Part shown: positions 52,793 through 61,711 of the stretch, piece after piece
How the letters are laid out: every line of letters starts with the position of its first letter
Numbering within the stretch: position 1 is the first letter of the stretch
Assembly (NCBI RefSeq): GCF_014171475.1
Contig: NZ_CP048817.1
Coordinates: forward strand, 4,216,001 to 4,280,000
DNA from: Sphingomonas sp. So64.6b
GTDB taxonomy: Bacteria > Pseudomonadota > Alphaproteobacteria > Sphingomonadales > Sphingomonadaceae
Length of the DNA stretch: 64,000 nucleotides
Direction of reading: 5' to 3'
Position numbers and translations under genes: made by a program
Notes under the pieces: model-generated
Told to the model about the DNA's origin: nothing
The model's input: only the letters and a program-made list of their open reading frames with translations
The model's database searches: none

Positions 52793-53029
52793 ATGAGCAT
52801 TTTCCTCGCAATCCTCCTCATCGCCGCGATGATCGCGGTGGTGGTCGTCTTCATCCGCGGCCTGGTCATCTTCATGATGAACGCGAGTGCAGAAGCGAAA
52901 GGCGGCGAGACGGGGCCGAGTGCAGCAGCTGTCAAATCGAACAAGATGATGCAGTACCGCATCTTCTTCCAGGCGATTGCGATCGTCATCGTCGTGCTGA
53001 TCCTGATGCTCGCCGGGGCGCGTAGCTGA
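52793..53029 (+). CDS. Small twin-transmembrane protein (HIG1-like)
   Basis: A 78-aa protein with two helices: FLAILLIAAMIAVVVVFIRG and FFQAIAIVIVVLILMLAGA, joined by a hydrophilic loop (AEAKGGETGPSAAAVKSNKM). The MMQYRIFFQAIAI segment is reminiscent of HIG1-domain proteins associated with respiratory complexes. ATG 52793 follows TAAGAACC, a weak ribosome binding site. It precedes the adenosyltransferase gene by 18 nt, a pairing seen widely in alphaproteobacteria. Confidence 0.75.
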   Translation: MSIFLAILLIAAMIAVVVVFIRGLVIFMMNASAEAKGGETGPSAAAVKSNKMMQYRIFFQAIAIVIVVLILMLAGARS

Positions 53030-53047
53030 ACCGCCGGGCTCGCGCAG

Positions 53048-53617
53048 GTGGTCAAGCTCAACAAGATCTACACGCGTACCGGCGATGACGGCACGACCGG
53101 TCTGGTCGATGGATCGCGGGTCGCCAAGACCGATCCGCGGATGGTCGCGATCGGCGATGTCGACGAAGCGAACAGCGCAATCGGTGTCGCGATCGCTGCG
53201 CTGGAACCGGGCGAAACAGCTGTCGCTTTGACTCGCATCCAGAACGATCTGTTCGATCTTGGCGCCGATCTCGCCACGCCTGGAAACGATTTCGCGCCCT
53301 CGGAAATGACCCTGCGCATCGTCGCCGCACAGGTCGCGCGGCTCGAGCTGGAGATCGACGCGATGAATGCGCGGATGCCGCCGCTGACCAGCTTCATCCT
53401 GCCCGGTGGCAGCGCGGCCGCTGCGGCGATTCACGTCGCCCGCGCGACCGTGCGGCGTGCCGAGCGATCGGCGGTTGCGGCGGCACAAGCGGTCCCGCTC
53501 AACCCACAGGCCTTATCCTACATCAACCGATTGTCGGATTATCTGTTCGTTGCGGCACGCCATGTGAACCAATCGGTCGGTGGCGACGTTTTGTGGGTTC
53601 CCGGCGCTTCTCGATAG
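53048..53617 (+). CDS. Cob(I)alamin adenosyltransferase, PduO type
   Basis: A 189-aa enzyme transferring adenosyl from ATP to cob(I)alamin. The N-terminal LNKIYTRTGDDGTTGLVDGS (ATP-binding P-loop-like) and the helix RRAERSAVAAAQ with YINRLSDYLFVAAR are diagnostic of PduO-type enzymes. GTG 53048 gives the conserved VVKLNK start. It serves B12-dependent enzymes elsewhere in the genome. Likely co-transcribed with the twin-transmembrane gene. Confidence 0.9.
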   Translation: MVKLNKIYTRTGDDGTTGLVDGSRVAKTDPRMVAIGDVDEANSAIGVAIAALEPGETAVALTRIQNDLFDLGADLATPGNDFAPSEMTLRIVAAQVARLELEIDAMNARMPPLTSFILPGGSAAAAAIHVARATVRRAERSAVAAAQAVPLNPQALSYINRLSDYLFVAARHVNQSVGGDVLWVPGASR

Positions 53618-53671
53618 CCGCTCGCTCCAGATCAATTGATTCGCGTTTCTATTCTGGATATGGAGAACAGA

Positions 53672-54946
53672 ATGCGAACAGTGCAGCCTCTCGCGCCCTC
53701 CCCGTCAGCGCTCATCGAGCGCTTTTCCGCCGTGCGCGCATTGAGCGAAGCCCTGGTTGCGCCGCTGTCCGATGCCGATGCGACCGTGCAGTCGATGGAA
53801 GATGCGTCGCCGGCCAAATGGCATCTGGCGCACACCAGCTGGTTTTTCGAGACGTTCATCCTGCGCGATTTCGTCGCCGGCTATGCGCTGCACGACGAAC
53901 GCTTCCCGTTCCTGTTCAACAGCTATTACGAAGCCGAGGGGCGCCGCCATGCGCGCGGGCGGCGCGGCATGATCACACGGCCGACGCTCGATGAAGTGCT
54001 GGCTTATCGCCATCATGTCGATGCCGCACTGGTCGCCGCGCTGCCCGGCTTGCCGGCGGCGGCGGTAGAGTTGGTCATTCTCGGCTGCCATCATGAGGAG
54101 CAGCATCAGGAACTGCTCGTCACCGATATGCTGCATCTGATGTCGGAAAATCCGCTCGAACCGGCGATATGGCCGGCGGCGCGCAAGGTGCCGGTCGCAA
54201 TGCCCGGGCCGATCGGCTGGATCGAGGGCAAGTCGGACATTGTCGAAATTGGTCATGATGGCGTCAGTCAAAAGGGTGGGGGTTTCGCGTTCGATTGCGA
54301 AGGCCCGCGTCACCAGGCACTGCTCAGACCTCATGCGATCGCCGACCGTACCATCACCAATGGTGAATGGGCCGCGTTCATCGCCGATGGCGGATATCGC
54401 GACGCGCGTCACTGGTTGTCGGACGGCTGGGCCTGGGTGAAAGCTGAAGCCATCTCTGCGCCGCTATATTGGGAACAAAGCGATGGCGGCTGGACGCGCT
54501 TCGGGCTCGATGGGCGCCGTGAGATCGATCCAGCCGCCCCGGTGACGCATATCAGCTTCTACGAGGCCGACGCCTATGCGAGCTGGGCCGGCGCGCGCTT
54601 GCCGACCGAGGCCGAATGGGAATCCGCCGCCAGCGCTTATGACCCGGCCGGCGGCAATCAGTTGGATGCGGCTGGTCCGGTCGAGCCACGCCCATCGGAA
54701 GGCGGCCCGGCCTTTTTCGGCGATGTCTGGCAATGGACTGGCAGCGCCTATCGTCCCTATCCCGGCTTCCGGACGATCGATGGGGCGGTGGGCGAATATA
54801 ATGGCAAGTTCATGTCCGGGCAGTGCGTGCTGCGCGGCGGATCTTGTGCCACGCCACGCGGCCATAGCCGGGCGAGCTACCGCAATTTCTTCTATCCGCA
54901 CCAGCGCTGGCAATTCACCGGCGTGCGCCTGGCAAAGGATCTGTAA
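53672..54946 (+). CDS. egtB: Ergothioneine biosynthesis sulfoxide synthase EgtB
   Basis: A 424-aa iron enzyme joining trimethylhistidine with a thiol donor using O2. The N-terminal DinB-like domain gives Fe ligands His51 or His54 ([11 protein letters not shown]) and His141/His145 ([10 protein letters not shown]); the C-terminal formylglycine-generating-enzyme-like domain shows [28 protein letters not shown] and [22 protein letters not shown] 53672 has GGAG 7 nt upstream; ATG 53660 is possible. The stop abuts the egtD start exactly, so the two are one operon. Confidence 0.92.
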   Translation: MRTVQPLAPSPSALIERFSAVRALSEALVAPLSDADATVQSMEDASPAKWHLAHTSWFFETFILRDFVAGYALHDERFPFLFNSYYEAEGRRHARGRRGMITRPTLDEVLAYRHHVDAALVAALPGLPAAAVELVILGCHHEEQHQELLVTDMLHLMSENPLEPAIWPAARKVPVAMPGPIGWIEGKSDIVEIGHDGVSQKGGGFAFDCEGPRHQALLRPHAIADRTITNGEWAAFIADGGYRDARHWLSDGWAWVKAEAISAPLYWEQSDGGWTRFGLDGRREIDPAAPVTHISFYEADAYASWAGARLPTEAEWESAASAYDPAGGNQLDAAGPVEPRPSEGGPAFFGDVWQWTGSAYRPYPGFRTIDGAVGEYNGKFMSGQCVLRGGSCATPRGHSRASYRNFFYPHQRWQFTGVRLAKDL

Positions 54947-55924
54947 ATGCTTAAACGCGAGATCGAAGACGGCGACGTCACCCTGGCCGATCCGGCGTTC
55001 CGCGCCGATGTGCTGCGCGGATTCGAGATGCGCCCGCGCGCAATCCCGGCGCGTTGGTTCTATGACCGGCGCGGCTCGGAATTGTTCGAAGCAATCACCG
55101 ACCTGCCCGAATATTATCCGACCCGGACCGAGACCGCGATCCTGCGCGATGTGGCGCCGAAGGTCGCCGCGCTGGCGGGCGAAGGCCGCGCCGTGGTCGA
55201 GTTCGGCTCGGGTTCTTCGACCAAGACGCCGATCCTGCTCGGCGCGGTGGCACCCGCCGCTTATGTGCCGATCGATATCTCGGGCGATTTCCTGCGCGAA
55301 TCGTCAGCCGGGCTCGCTTCGGCCTTTCCCGGCCTGTCGGTACTACCAGTCGAGGCGGACTTCCTTCACCCGATCGCGCTGCCGGCGCAGGTTGCCGGCT
55401 TGCCCAAGCTTGGTTTCTTTCCCGGTTCGACCATCGGCAACATGATCCCGCACGCGTCTGTCGATTTGCTACGCGCAATGAAACAGTCGCTCGGCGAAGG
55501 TGCGATGCTGTTGATCGGCATGGACCGGGTGAAGGATGCGGAAACGCTGGTCGCAGCCTATGACGACGCGGCCGGCGTGACGGCGGGGTTCAATCTCAAC
55601 CTGCTGGAGCGCATCAATCGCGAGCTTGGCGCGACGATCCCGATCGACCGTTTCCGCCACCGCGCGCTGTGGAACGACGATCGCGCGCGGATCGAAATGC
55701 ATCTCGAGGCGCAGGGCGATCTCGACTTCACGATCGAGGGGCGCCCTTTCTCGATTGGTGCGGGTGAGACGATCCACACCGAGAACAGCCATAAATACGG
55801 CCCGCGCGATGCGCGTATCCTGCTGCGCAGCGGTGGCTGGACACCGATCGCCGAATGGACCGATCCCGACGGGCTGTTCGCGGTGATCCTGGCCGAGGCG
55901 CAACCGGTGCGCCTGGCGCCTTAA
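54947..55924 (+). CDS. egtD: L-histidine N-alpha-methyltransferase EgtD
   Basis: A 325-aa SAM enzyme making hercynine (trimethylhistidine), the EgtB substrate. Family blocks: WFYDRRGSELFEAITDLPEYYPTRTE, SAM-binding VEFGSGSSTKT, FFPGSTIGNM and IHTENSHKYG near the C terminus. It directly follows egtB (no gap), giving a two-gene ergothioneine unit; EgtC and EgtE homologs are not in this window, and many bacteria with the egtBD form cleave the sulfoxide with an unlinked lyase. Confidence 0.93.
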   Translation: MLKREIEDGDVTLADPAFRADVLRGFEMRPRAIPARWFYDRRGSELFEAITDLPEYYPTRTETAILRDVAPKVAALAGEGRAVVEFGSGSSTKTPILLGAVAPAAYVPIDISGDFLRESSAGLASAFPGLSVLPVEADFLHPIALPAQVAGLPKLGFFPGSTIGNMIPHASVDLLRAMKQSLGEGAMLLIGMDRVKDAETLVAAYDDAAGVTAGFNLNLLERINRELGATIPIDRFRHRALWNDDRARIEMHLEAQGDLDFTIEGRPFSIGAGETIHTENSHKYGPRDARILLRSGGWTPIAEWTDPDGLFAVILAEAQPVRLAP

Positions 55925-55944
55925 CGGGGATCCGGCCGATTGGA

Positions 55945-56949
55945 TTAGGGACGCGTCACTCGCGCCCGCCAGGTGGTGATGAAATTCGTATTGCCGCGGC
56001 AGCTGTCCATGTCGGATTGTGCGCTGAGGCGGAATTTGGCACCGTCCCACACGAAGCTTTGCGCCGTCCCGCAATCGGCCAGGCCGCGATTTTTACCGTA
56101 GCTGGTCAGCGTTCCAGCCTTGTATTTGGCATTAAGCACCAGCGGCACGATCGTCGCTTCGCCCGAACCCGTGGGCGCATCAAAGCGCGCGGGACGGGGC
56201 TTGCCATTGTCGATGATGAACACCGCTGAGGAGACATTATAAACTGCCGCGACGCACTGGACCAGTACCAGCGCCTTGCCCGCGCCGAGTGCGAAAGCGT
56301 CGGCCTTGCCCGGTATGGTCGGATCGACATTGCATTTGGCCGAGCGGGCGAGCGCGGTGATCTGTTGCGCGGTCGGGCGCGCTGCCTGGCCGGATGGGCG
56401 CATCGCGATGATCATCGGCAGGATCGGTGCGGCGGGTACCGCGCTTGCCGGCTTCGCGCCTTTGGCGACGAGTGCGGTGACGCCGCCGTCGCGGCCCTGT
56501 ACGGCGTCGATATGGCGCAGCGCGGCGGTAAGGCCGCTTGGCGACAATGTCGCGATGCGCTTGCCGCCGGCATCAGTCACCACCAGCGCCTTGCTGTTGC
56601 CGAGCAGCGCGGCGACCGCCATGGATCCGGTTCCGTCCAGCGTTACGCCGTGCGCCGCCGGCTTGAACGCCTTACCGACTGGCTTGCCGTCGATCGACAG
56701 GCCTGCCGGCGCCGGGCCATCGATGACCGCGGAGAGGCTGATGCGCAACCCGCCCTCCGGCCCGGCATCGCGGGTCAGGTTCAGCGTTGCGTCGTGGCTC
56801 TCGCCGACGACCGGGTCGAGCGATGCGAGGCTACAGCTATTGCCATTGTCGCAGGCGACCACCCAATCCTTGAACGTCTTGAGTTCGCCCGGGCGTGGGG
56901 CCGATGGGGACGGGGCAGTGGCCAGCGCGAGCGCGGCGAACGTCAGCAT
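55945..56949 (-). CDS. DUF1176 domain-containing exported protein (copy 1)
   Basis: A 334-aa protein with a short signal-like start (LTFAALALATAPSPS) and the DUF1176 layout: FKDWVVACDNGNSC, a central LRHIDAVQGRDGGVTALVAKG, and a C-terminal GLADCGTAQSFVWDGAKFRL. Conserved Cys pairs suggest periplasmic disulfides. Function unknown. It is followed in the same direction by nothing close; its paralog lies 112 nt upstream. Confidence 0.8.
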   Translation of the reverse strand: MLTFAALALATAPSPSAPRPGELKTFKDWVVACDNGNSCSLASLDPVVGESHDATLNLTRDAGPEGGLRISLSAVIDGPAPAGLSIDGKPVGKAFKPAAHGVTLDGTGSMAVAALLGNSKALVVTDAGGKRIATLSPSGLTAALRHIDAVQGRDGGVTALVAKGAKPASAVPAAPILPMIIAMRPSGQAARPTAQQITALARSAKCNVDPTIPGKADAFALGAGKALVLVQCVAAVYNVSSAVFIIDNGKPRPARFDAPTGSGEATIVPLVLNAKYKAGTLTSYGKNRGLADCGTAQSFVWDGAKFRLSAQSDMDSCRGNTNFITTWRARVTRP

Positions 56950-57002
56950 CGAACCTCTCCCATCATTCGGCGGCTATGGAATAGGCAGCTGAAATTGAAC
57001 AA

Positions 57003-57025
57003 TGCCAAAACGACCGTCCTTGGCA
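57003..57025 (-). terminator. Hairpin after the second DUF1176 gene
   Basis: On the minus strand TGCCAA-N11-TTGGCA followed by TTGTT, 37 nt past the stop at 57062. It probably separates the transcripts of the two DUF1176 paralogs. Confidence 0.4.
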
Positions 57026-57061
57026 AAAGGCGATATGACGTGTGCGCCGTGCGACGGGATT

Positions 57062-58081
57062 TCAGGGCCTGACCGGCGTCGCCCGCCACACCGCGAGCCA
57101 GTTGCTCGACCCTTGGCATTCATCCATCCGCCGCGCCTCGACGAGGCGGAACGCCGTGCCGTCCCAGGCATAATCCTCGCTCGCTCCGCAATCGCCGATG
57201 CCACGCTGCTTGGCATAGCTTTGCAGCCGGGCGGTCTTTGCGTTCCATGCGGCATTGACCAGAGTCGATGTGCCCATCGCCTCGACTCCGCCGGGCTGGA
57301 AGTCGAACCGGGCGAGCATTGGCTTGCTGCCCGAGACGATCACCGCAACGGTCGAGAAATTATACGCGCCGCTGCCGCACGGCATCAGCACCAGCGTCTT
57401 GCCGCCGGCCAGCGCATCGCCTTTGATCGGATCGCTGACCTTGCTGTCCTCCGTGTCGCAGCCCGACAGGTCGACCATCTGCTTGAGCAATGCGGGCGTG
57501 ATCACAGCGGCCTTTCCCGATGCCGGGAGCGAGGGAATTCGCGGCAAGGGCAGGGCAGCTGGCACTGCGCTGGCCGGCTTGCTGCCCTTTGCCACCGCTG
57601 CGGTAACGCCGCCGGCGCGGCCCTGATCTGCGTCGATGAAGCGCAGCGCGGCGGACGATCCGGCAAGCGAGGCATGAGCGATCTCGGTGCCGGCAGTGTC
57701 GGTCAGGCTGAGCCTGTTTCCTTTGGCCAGCGCCGCAACGATCGTCGCCGCTCTGGTGCCGGTCAGCGTCAGCGAATCCCTGACGATCGTGCCGCCGCCG
57801 ACGACCTTGCCGTCGATGCGGATCGCCGTCTCGCCGTCATGATTGCCATTGCTCGAATTTTTGAACGCGAACCCGCCATCCGGGCCGGCCGCACGCGCGA
57901 TCGAGAAATAACCGCCGCTATCGGTGCCATCGACCATCTCCTGAGTCGGGATGAGCGAGGTCATCTCGCAGGCATGGACATTGTCACACGCGACCGCCCA
58001 GTCGCCAAAGGTCTTGATCGGACCGGGCCTGGGCGCGGCGGCTTCGGCGCCAGCGGCAAACAAAAGCAGCGAAAGGATCAT
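57062..58081 (-). CDS. DUF1176 domain-containing exported protein (copy 2)
   Basis: A 339-aa protein with signal peptide ([16 protein letters not shown]) and the same architecture as its neighbour: [35 protein letters not shown] and [20 protein letters not shown]. Shared blocks at matching positions show an old tandem duplication with considerable divergence. DUF1176 proteins have no known function; both copies are probably periplasmic. Confidence 0.8.
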   Translation of the reverse strand: MILSLLLFAAGAEAAAPRPGPIKTFGDWAVACDNVHACEMTSLIPTQEMVDGTDSGGYFSIARAAGPDGGFAFKNSSNGNHDGETAIRIDGKVVGGGTIVRDSLTLTGTRAATIVAALAKGNRLSLTDTAGTEIAHASLAGSSAALRFIDADQGRAGGVTAAVAKGSKPASAVPAALPLPRIPSLPASGKAAVITPALLKQMVDLSGCDTEDSKVSDPIKGDALAGGKTLVLMPCGSGAYNFSTVAVIVSGSKPMLARFDFQPGGVEAMGTSTLVNAAWNAKTARLQSYAKQRGIGDCGASEDYAWDGTAFRLVEARRMDECQGSSNWLAVWRATPVRP

Positions 58082-58152
58082 GCCGGCATCCTAGCTCAAC
58101 GCGCTCCAAGTCGATAGGAGCGACGCGACATGGAACTGAACGGAGCGAAACG

Positions 58153-59022
58153 ATGCAGTCGGTAGGCGTGATCGGGGCGGGGCAGATGGGCGCGGGCATT
58201 GCGCAAGTATCGGCACAGGCGGGCTATCATGTGCTGCTCACCGATGTGTCGAAGGACCGCGCCGACGCGGGCAAGCTCGGCATCGCCAAGGCACTTGAGC
58301 GGCTGGTGTCGAAGGAGAAGATCGACGGCGCGGCGCGTGATCAGGCGCTGGCGCGGATCGAGCCGATCGAGGGCGTGCAGGGCATGTCGTCCTGCGGCCT
58401 GGTGATCGAGGCGGCGACCGAGCGCGAAGAGATCAAGCGCACGATCTTCGCCGAAGTCGGCAAGGTGCTGGGCCATCAGGCGGTGCTGGCGTCGAACACC
58501 TCGTCGATCCCGATCACACGCCTCGCGCAATCCTCGCCCGATCCGAAGCGCTTCATCGGCGTGCATTTCTTCAATCCGGTGCCCGTGATGGGCCTGATCG
58601 AGATCATTCGCGGACTCGCCACGTCGGATGACACGGTCAAGCTGATCGAGACCTATGCCAAAGCACTCGGCAAGCAGGTGGTGCGCGCCAATGACGCGCC
58701 GGGCTTCATCGTCAACCGCGTGCTCATGCCGATGCTCAACGAGGCGTGCTTCGCCCTCGGTGAGGGTGTCGCGACGATCCGCGACATCGATCTCGCCTGC
58801 CAGCTTGGCCTCAACCATCCGATGGGGCCACTCACGCTAGCCGATTTCATCGGCCTCGACACATGCCTGGAGATCACCCGCGTGCTGTTCGAAGGCACCG
58901 GAGACCCCAAGTTCCGGCCCGCGCCGGTGCTGGTCAAATATGTCGAGGCCGGCTGGTTCGGCCGCAAGACCGGGCGGGGCTTCTACGATTATTCCGGTGA
59001 CGAGCCAGTGCCGACGCGGTGA
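58153..59022 (+). CDS. 3-hydroxybutyryl-CoA dehydrogenase
   Basis: A 289-aa NAD(P)-dependent enzyme oxidising or reducing the C3 position of hydroxyacyl-CoA. Rossmann motif [18 protein letters not shown], catalytic residues in [12 protein letters not shown] and [16 protein letters not shown], and the C-terminal [20 protein letters not shown] dimerisation domain. Length is that of stand-alone Hbd/PaaH enzymes, not a FadB fusion. The gene is monocistronic, convergent with the desulfonation operon 3 nt away. Confidence 0.92.
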   Translation: MQSVGVIGAGQMGAGIAQVSAQAGYHVLLTDVSKDRADAGKLGIAKALERLVSKEKIDGAARDQALARIEPIEGVQGMSSCGLVIEAATEREEIKRTIFAEVGKVLGHQAVLASNTSSIPITRLAQSSPDPKRFIGVHFFNPVPVMGLIEIIRGLATSDDTVKLIETYAKALGKQVVRANDAPGFIVNRVLMPMLNEACFALGEGVATIRDIDLACQLGLNHPMGPLTLADFIGLDTCLEITRVLFEGTGDPKFRPAPVLVKYVEAGWFGRKTGRGFYDYSGDEPVPTR

Positions 59023-59025
59023 GCG

Positions 59026-59478
59026 TCAGGCGGCGAGCGCTTCGAGCCATTTCTGGTGCCAGCGTTCCATTCGATCGGGGAAGAGCCGTCGTCCGACGCG
59101 CGCGACCAGCCCGTGTTGCGTTTCCTCGGTCAGGATGGTGCAGCCGCCGCCGTTGCGCGGCGTGATGAGCCAGGCATGATAGGCGCGCACGCCAGTTGAT
59201 TCGGCGAGCCAGGCGATGCGCGTCTCGGGTTCGAACTCGGTCACTCGAGTCTTCAGCGCGACGCCGAAAGTCCTCCAGGTGAAATGCGCACCGGCGAACA
59301 GGTCCGCGCCGCCACCTTCGATTTTCACCTTGTTGGCATTGGCGTAGATTAGCGGCCAGTCGGCGGCGCGGATCAGGCGCCGCCAGACAAGCTGTGGATC
59401 GGTCACGGTCTCGATGCGGTTGACGACATGGACTGGACTGTTTGCCGGTTCGAAGCCGTCCAGCCAGCGGATCGTCAC
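59026..59478 (-). CDS. SRPBCC (START-like) family protein
   Basis: A 150-aa single helix-grip domain: VVNRIETVTDPQLVWRRLIR, ADLFAGAHFTWRTFGVALKT, then EFEPETRIAWLAES and RYWHQKWLEALAA-like C-terminal helix. SRPBCC proteins bind hydrophobic ligands; role here unknown. GTG 59478 overlaps the cytochrome stop (GTGA), so it is the last gene of the sulfite operon. The longer frame reaching 59826 belongs to another reading frame of the cytochrome gene. Confidence 0.78.
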   Translation of the reverse strand: MTIRWLDGFEPANSPVHVVNRIETVTDPQLVWRRLIRAADWPLIYANANKVKIEGGGADLFAGAHFTWRTFGVALKTRVTEFEPETRIAWLAESTGVRAYHAWLITPRNGGGCTILTEETQHGLVARVGRRLFPDRMERWHQKWLEALAA

Positions 59479-59891
59479 TTGGCGGCGGTCTTGGCGGGCT
59501 GCTGGAAGGAGACGAGCGCCGCGACCAGCGCCTGATCGTCGCCGGGCGCGATCGGCGCCTTGTAGACCGCGCGCATCTTCTCGACCGTCGCCTGCCATTT
59601 CTCCGGCGCCAGATGCGGCTGGGTGGTGATCATCTCGACCGAATGGCACGCGGTGCAGTGCTGCGTGATCAGTTCGCCCGCCGCTCCCGCTGGCAGTGCG
59701 GCAGTCGAATCGGGCAGGGCAATCGTGTCGGAGACGAGCGTCACGCCCCCGCCTGAGACTGACGGGCCCTTGGCTGTGGCGGCGGGCGCTGCGGCCGGAT
59801 CGACTCGGTCGATCAGAAAATTCCATCCGATCGTCAGCACGGCAAATACAAGCAGTGCGATAATCGCGACCTTGAAGCCGATCGATTTCAT
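59475..59891 (-). CDS. Monohaem cytochrome c, sulfite dehydrogenase partner (SorB-like)
   Basis: A 138-aa protein with an uncleaved or cleavable N-terminal helix (FKVAIIALLVFAVLTIGWNF), a flexible Pro/Ala linker and a cytochrome c domain with the haem motif CTACHS and a distal Met candidate (KMRAVYKAP). It follows the sulfite-oxidase-fold gene with a 4-nt overlap, matching the SorA-SorB pairing in which the cytochrome takes electrons from the molybdenum subunit. Membrane-tethered in the periplasm by inference. Confidence 0.85.
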   Translation of the reverse strand: MKSIGFKVAIIALLVFAVLTIGWNFLIDRVDPAAAPAATAKGPSVSGGGVTLVSDTIALPDSTAALPAGAAGELITQHCTACHSVEMITTQPHLAPEKWQATVEKMRAVYKAPIAPGDDQALVAALVSFQQPAKTAAK

Positions 59892-61099
59892 GCTGCTTTC
59901 ACCGCGATCGACTCGATCGCATTGCGCATGAAGCCGCCGGGGTTCCAAATCGGATCGGCGACCTGCGTCTCGCCATTGGCGTTGGTGCAGCGCACCGCGA
60001 TGCGATAGCCGCCGGGCCGCAACGCAGGGATCGTCGCATTCCACAGGCGGAAGCCGTATTTGCCTTCATCGGTGCCGAGCGGTGCGGCGCGCCAGCTCGC
60101 GCCGCCATCCATCGACAGGTCGACCCGTGCGACACCGGCAGCACCGCCCATCGCGAGGCCGCGCACGAAAAAGGGTGAATTCGCCACCACGCTCGCGCCG
60201 TCCGCCATGTTGGTGAAGAAGGCGCGCGGCACCATGCGGTTGATCGGCACGGTCGGAAAATCCTTCGCGCCCGGCACCACAGAGGCGCGCGGCGCGGTCG
60301 GGATGCGATACGCCTTGTCCATCCAGTATCCGGTGTCGGGCGCGGTCAGCACCTCGATCCGCTCGAGCGCCTTGATCCAATAGGTCGAATACCAGCCGGG
60401 CACGATGAGCCGGATGGGAAAGCCGTTAAGCATCGGCAATTGCGCGCCGTTCATCTGGAACGCGATCATCACCTCGCCGTCACGCGCATGGTCGAGCTCA
60501 AGCGATTTCTCGAACGCCGGCGCACCGGGCGGCGGCTTGTCGAGACCGCCGAGCCGCACCGCGATCGCGCCGGGCGCGATGCCGGCGCGGTCGAGCACGT
60601 CTTTCAATCGCACGCCGGTCCACCGCGCATTGCCGATCGCCCCATCGCCCCATTGCGCGCCGGGCACGCGCGGAAAGAAACGGCCGCGCGAATTGCCCGA
60701 ACACTGGTTGATCGCGGCGATCTCGACGCGCGGCATGGCAAGCAGATCGGCGAGGGACAGCGCGACCGGCTGACGCACCGCACCACTAACCTTCAGTCGG
60801 AAGCGCGTGACATCGACAGAGGTCGGGATGTCGTCATAATGCCAGCGCACGAAGAAGCGGTCGTTGGGCGTGAAGACATTACCGTCGAACGCATCGATCG
60901 GCGTTTCGAGCAGCGGTGCACGCCCGCGCTGCAGGATCATGCTGCCCTTGCCGGGAAAGGCGGTAGTCAACGGCCGGCTGCCATTGCCGCCGGGCAGGCC
61001 GAGATCGGCCAGCGCCTGCCCCCAGACCGGCGCGGTCACCAAGCCGGCACCACCGAGCCCGATCAGCCCGATCGCGCGGCGGCGGTCCAGCTCAGCCAT
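59888..61099 (-). CDS. Sulfite dehydrogenase catalytic subunit (SorA-like molybdopterin oxidoreductase)
   Basis: A 403-aa Tat-exported enzyme (signal LDRRRAIGLIGLGGAGLV). The Mo-ligating Cys is in AAINQCSGNSRGRFFPRVPG and is followed by GAIGNARWTGVRLKDVL, both close to SorA/SorT; the C-terminal dimerisation domain has VDLSMDGGASWRAAPLG. It oxidises sulfite to sulfate in the periplasm. ATG 61099 is preferred over a longer frame to 61186 that is unrelated to signal sequence. Overlaps: 8 nt with the flavin reductase, 4 nt with the cytochrome. Confidence 0.9.
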   Translation of the reverse strand: MAELDRRRAIGLIGLGGAGLVTAPVWGQALADLGLPGGNGSRPLTTAFPGKGSMILQRGRAPLLETPIDAFDGNVFTPNDRFFVRWHYDDIPTSVDVTRFRLKVSGAVRQPVALSLADLLAMPRVEIAAINQCSGNSRGRFFPRVPGAQWGDGAIGNARWTGVRLKDVLDRAGIAPGAIAVRLGGLDKPPPGAPAFEKSLELDHARDGEVMIAFQMNGAQLPMLNGFPIRLIVPGWYSTYWIKALERIEVLTAPDTGYWMDKAYRIPTAPRASVVPGAKDFPTVPINRMVPRAFFTNMADGASVVANSPFFVRGLAMGGAAGVARVDLSMDGGASWRAAPLGTDEGKYGFRLWNATIPALRPGGYRIAVRCTNANGETQVADPIWNPGGFMRNAIESIAVKAA

Positions 61100-61700
61100 T
61101 GGTCTTGATCGACAGCGGCGCGAAGCGCGCGACCTGGCGTCCGACCATGCAGAGCTGCTCCAGCACCGCCGGTTCGCTCGCCCCACCGTCCTCGTCGAAC
61201 TTGGTCAACTGGCTGTTGATCGCCGCGGCGAACGGCGTCGGCCAGCCGCGCAGCGCATGCACGATCGAGCGCAGCGCGGCGATCGTGCTGCCAGTCGCCT
61301 GCCAGCCATAAGCGGTGGCGATCAACCCGACCGGCATGTCGGCTAGATAAGGGCGCTCAACGTCCCGCGCCGTCTCCTCGAGGAGGTCGAGCGCGTTCTT
61401 GACCACGCCCGAGATGCTACCGTGATAACCGGGACTGGCGATGATCAGCGCGGATGCCTGGCGCACCGTTTCGACGAATTCGATCTCGTCGGGCGTGCGT
61501 GTGGTGGCCTTGGGGTCGTAAAGCGGCAGCTTCGCCATATCGGCGCCGCCGAACATGCGCGTGCGGAAGCCTTCGCGCCCCGCCGCGTCGAGTGCGATGC
61601 GCAGCGCGCGCTCGGTCGAGGAGATACCGCCGATCGTCCCGCCGATGCCGACGACAAGAGGAGCATCGGCCTGAACGTCAGTGGCGGCGGCATCGGCCAT
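61092..61700 (-). CDS. NADPH-dependent FMN reductase (SsuE/MsuE-like)
   Basis: A 202-aa flavodoxin-fold reductase. The phosphate loop is GIGGTIGGISSTERALR and the isoalloxazine contact is ASPGYHGSISGVVKNALDLL. Such enzymes supply reduced FMN to two-component monooxygenases; the SsuD-like gene immediately upstream is the obvious partner. ATG 61700. Its stop overlaps the sulfite dehydrogenase gene by 8 nt. Confidence 0.88.
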   Translation of the reverse strand: MADAAATDVQADAPLVVGIGGTIGGISSTERALRIALDAAGREGFRTRMFGGADMAKLPLYDPKATTRTPDEIEFVETVRQASALIIASPGYHGSISGVVKNALDLLEETARDVERPYLADMPVGLIATAYGWQATGSTIAALRSIVHALRGWPTPFAAAINSQLTKFDEDGGASEPAVLEQLCMVGRQVARFAPLSIKTNG

Positions 61701-61711
61701 GAATAAACCTT

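Noticed and set aside
52749..53047. A cobalamin riboswitch before the adenosyltransferase gene
   Set aside because: The region is occupied by the twin-transmembrane gene, leaving only 18 nt of spacer, and no B12-box-like sequence was seen.
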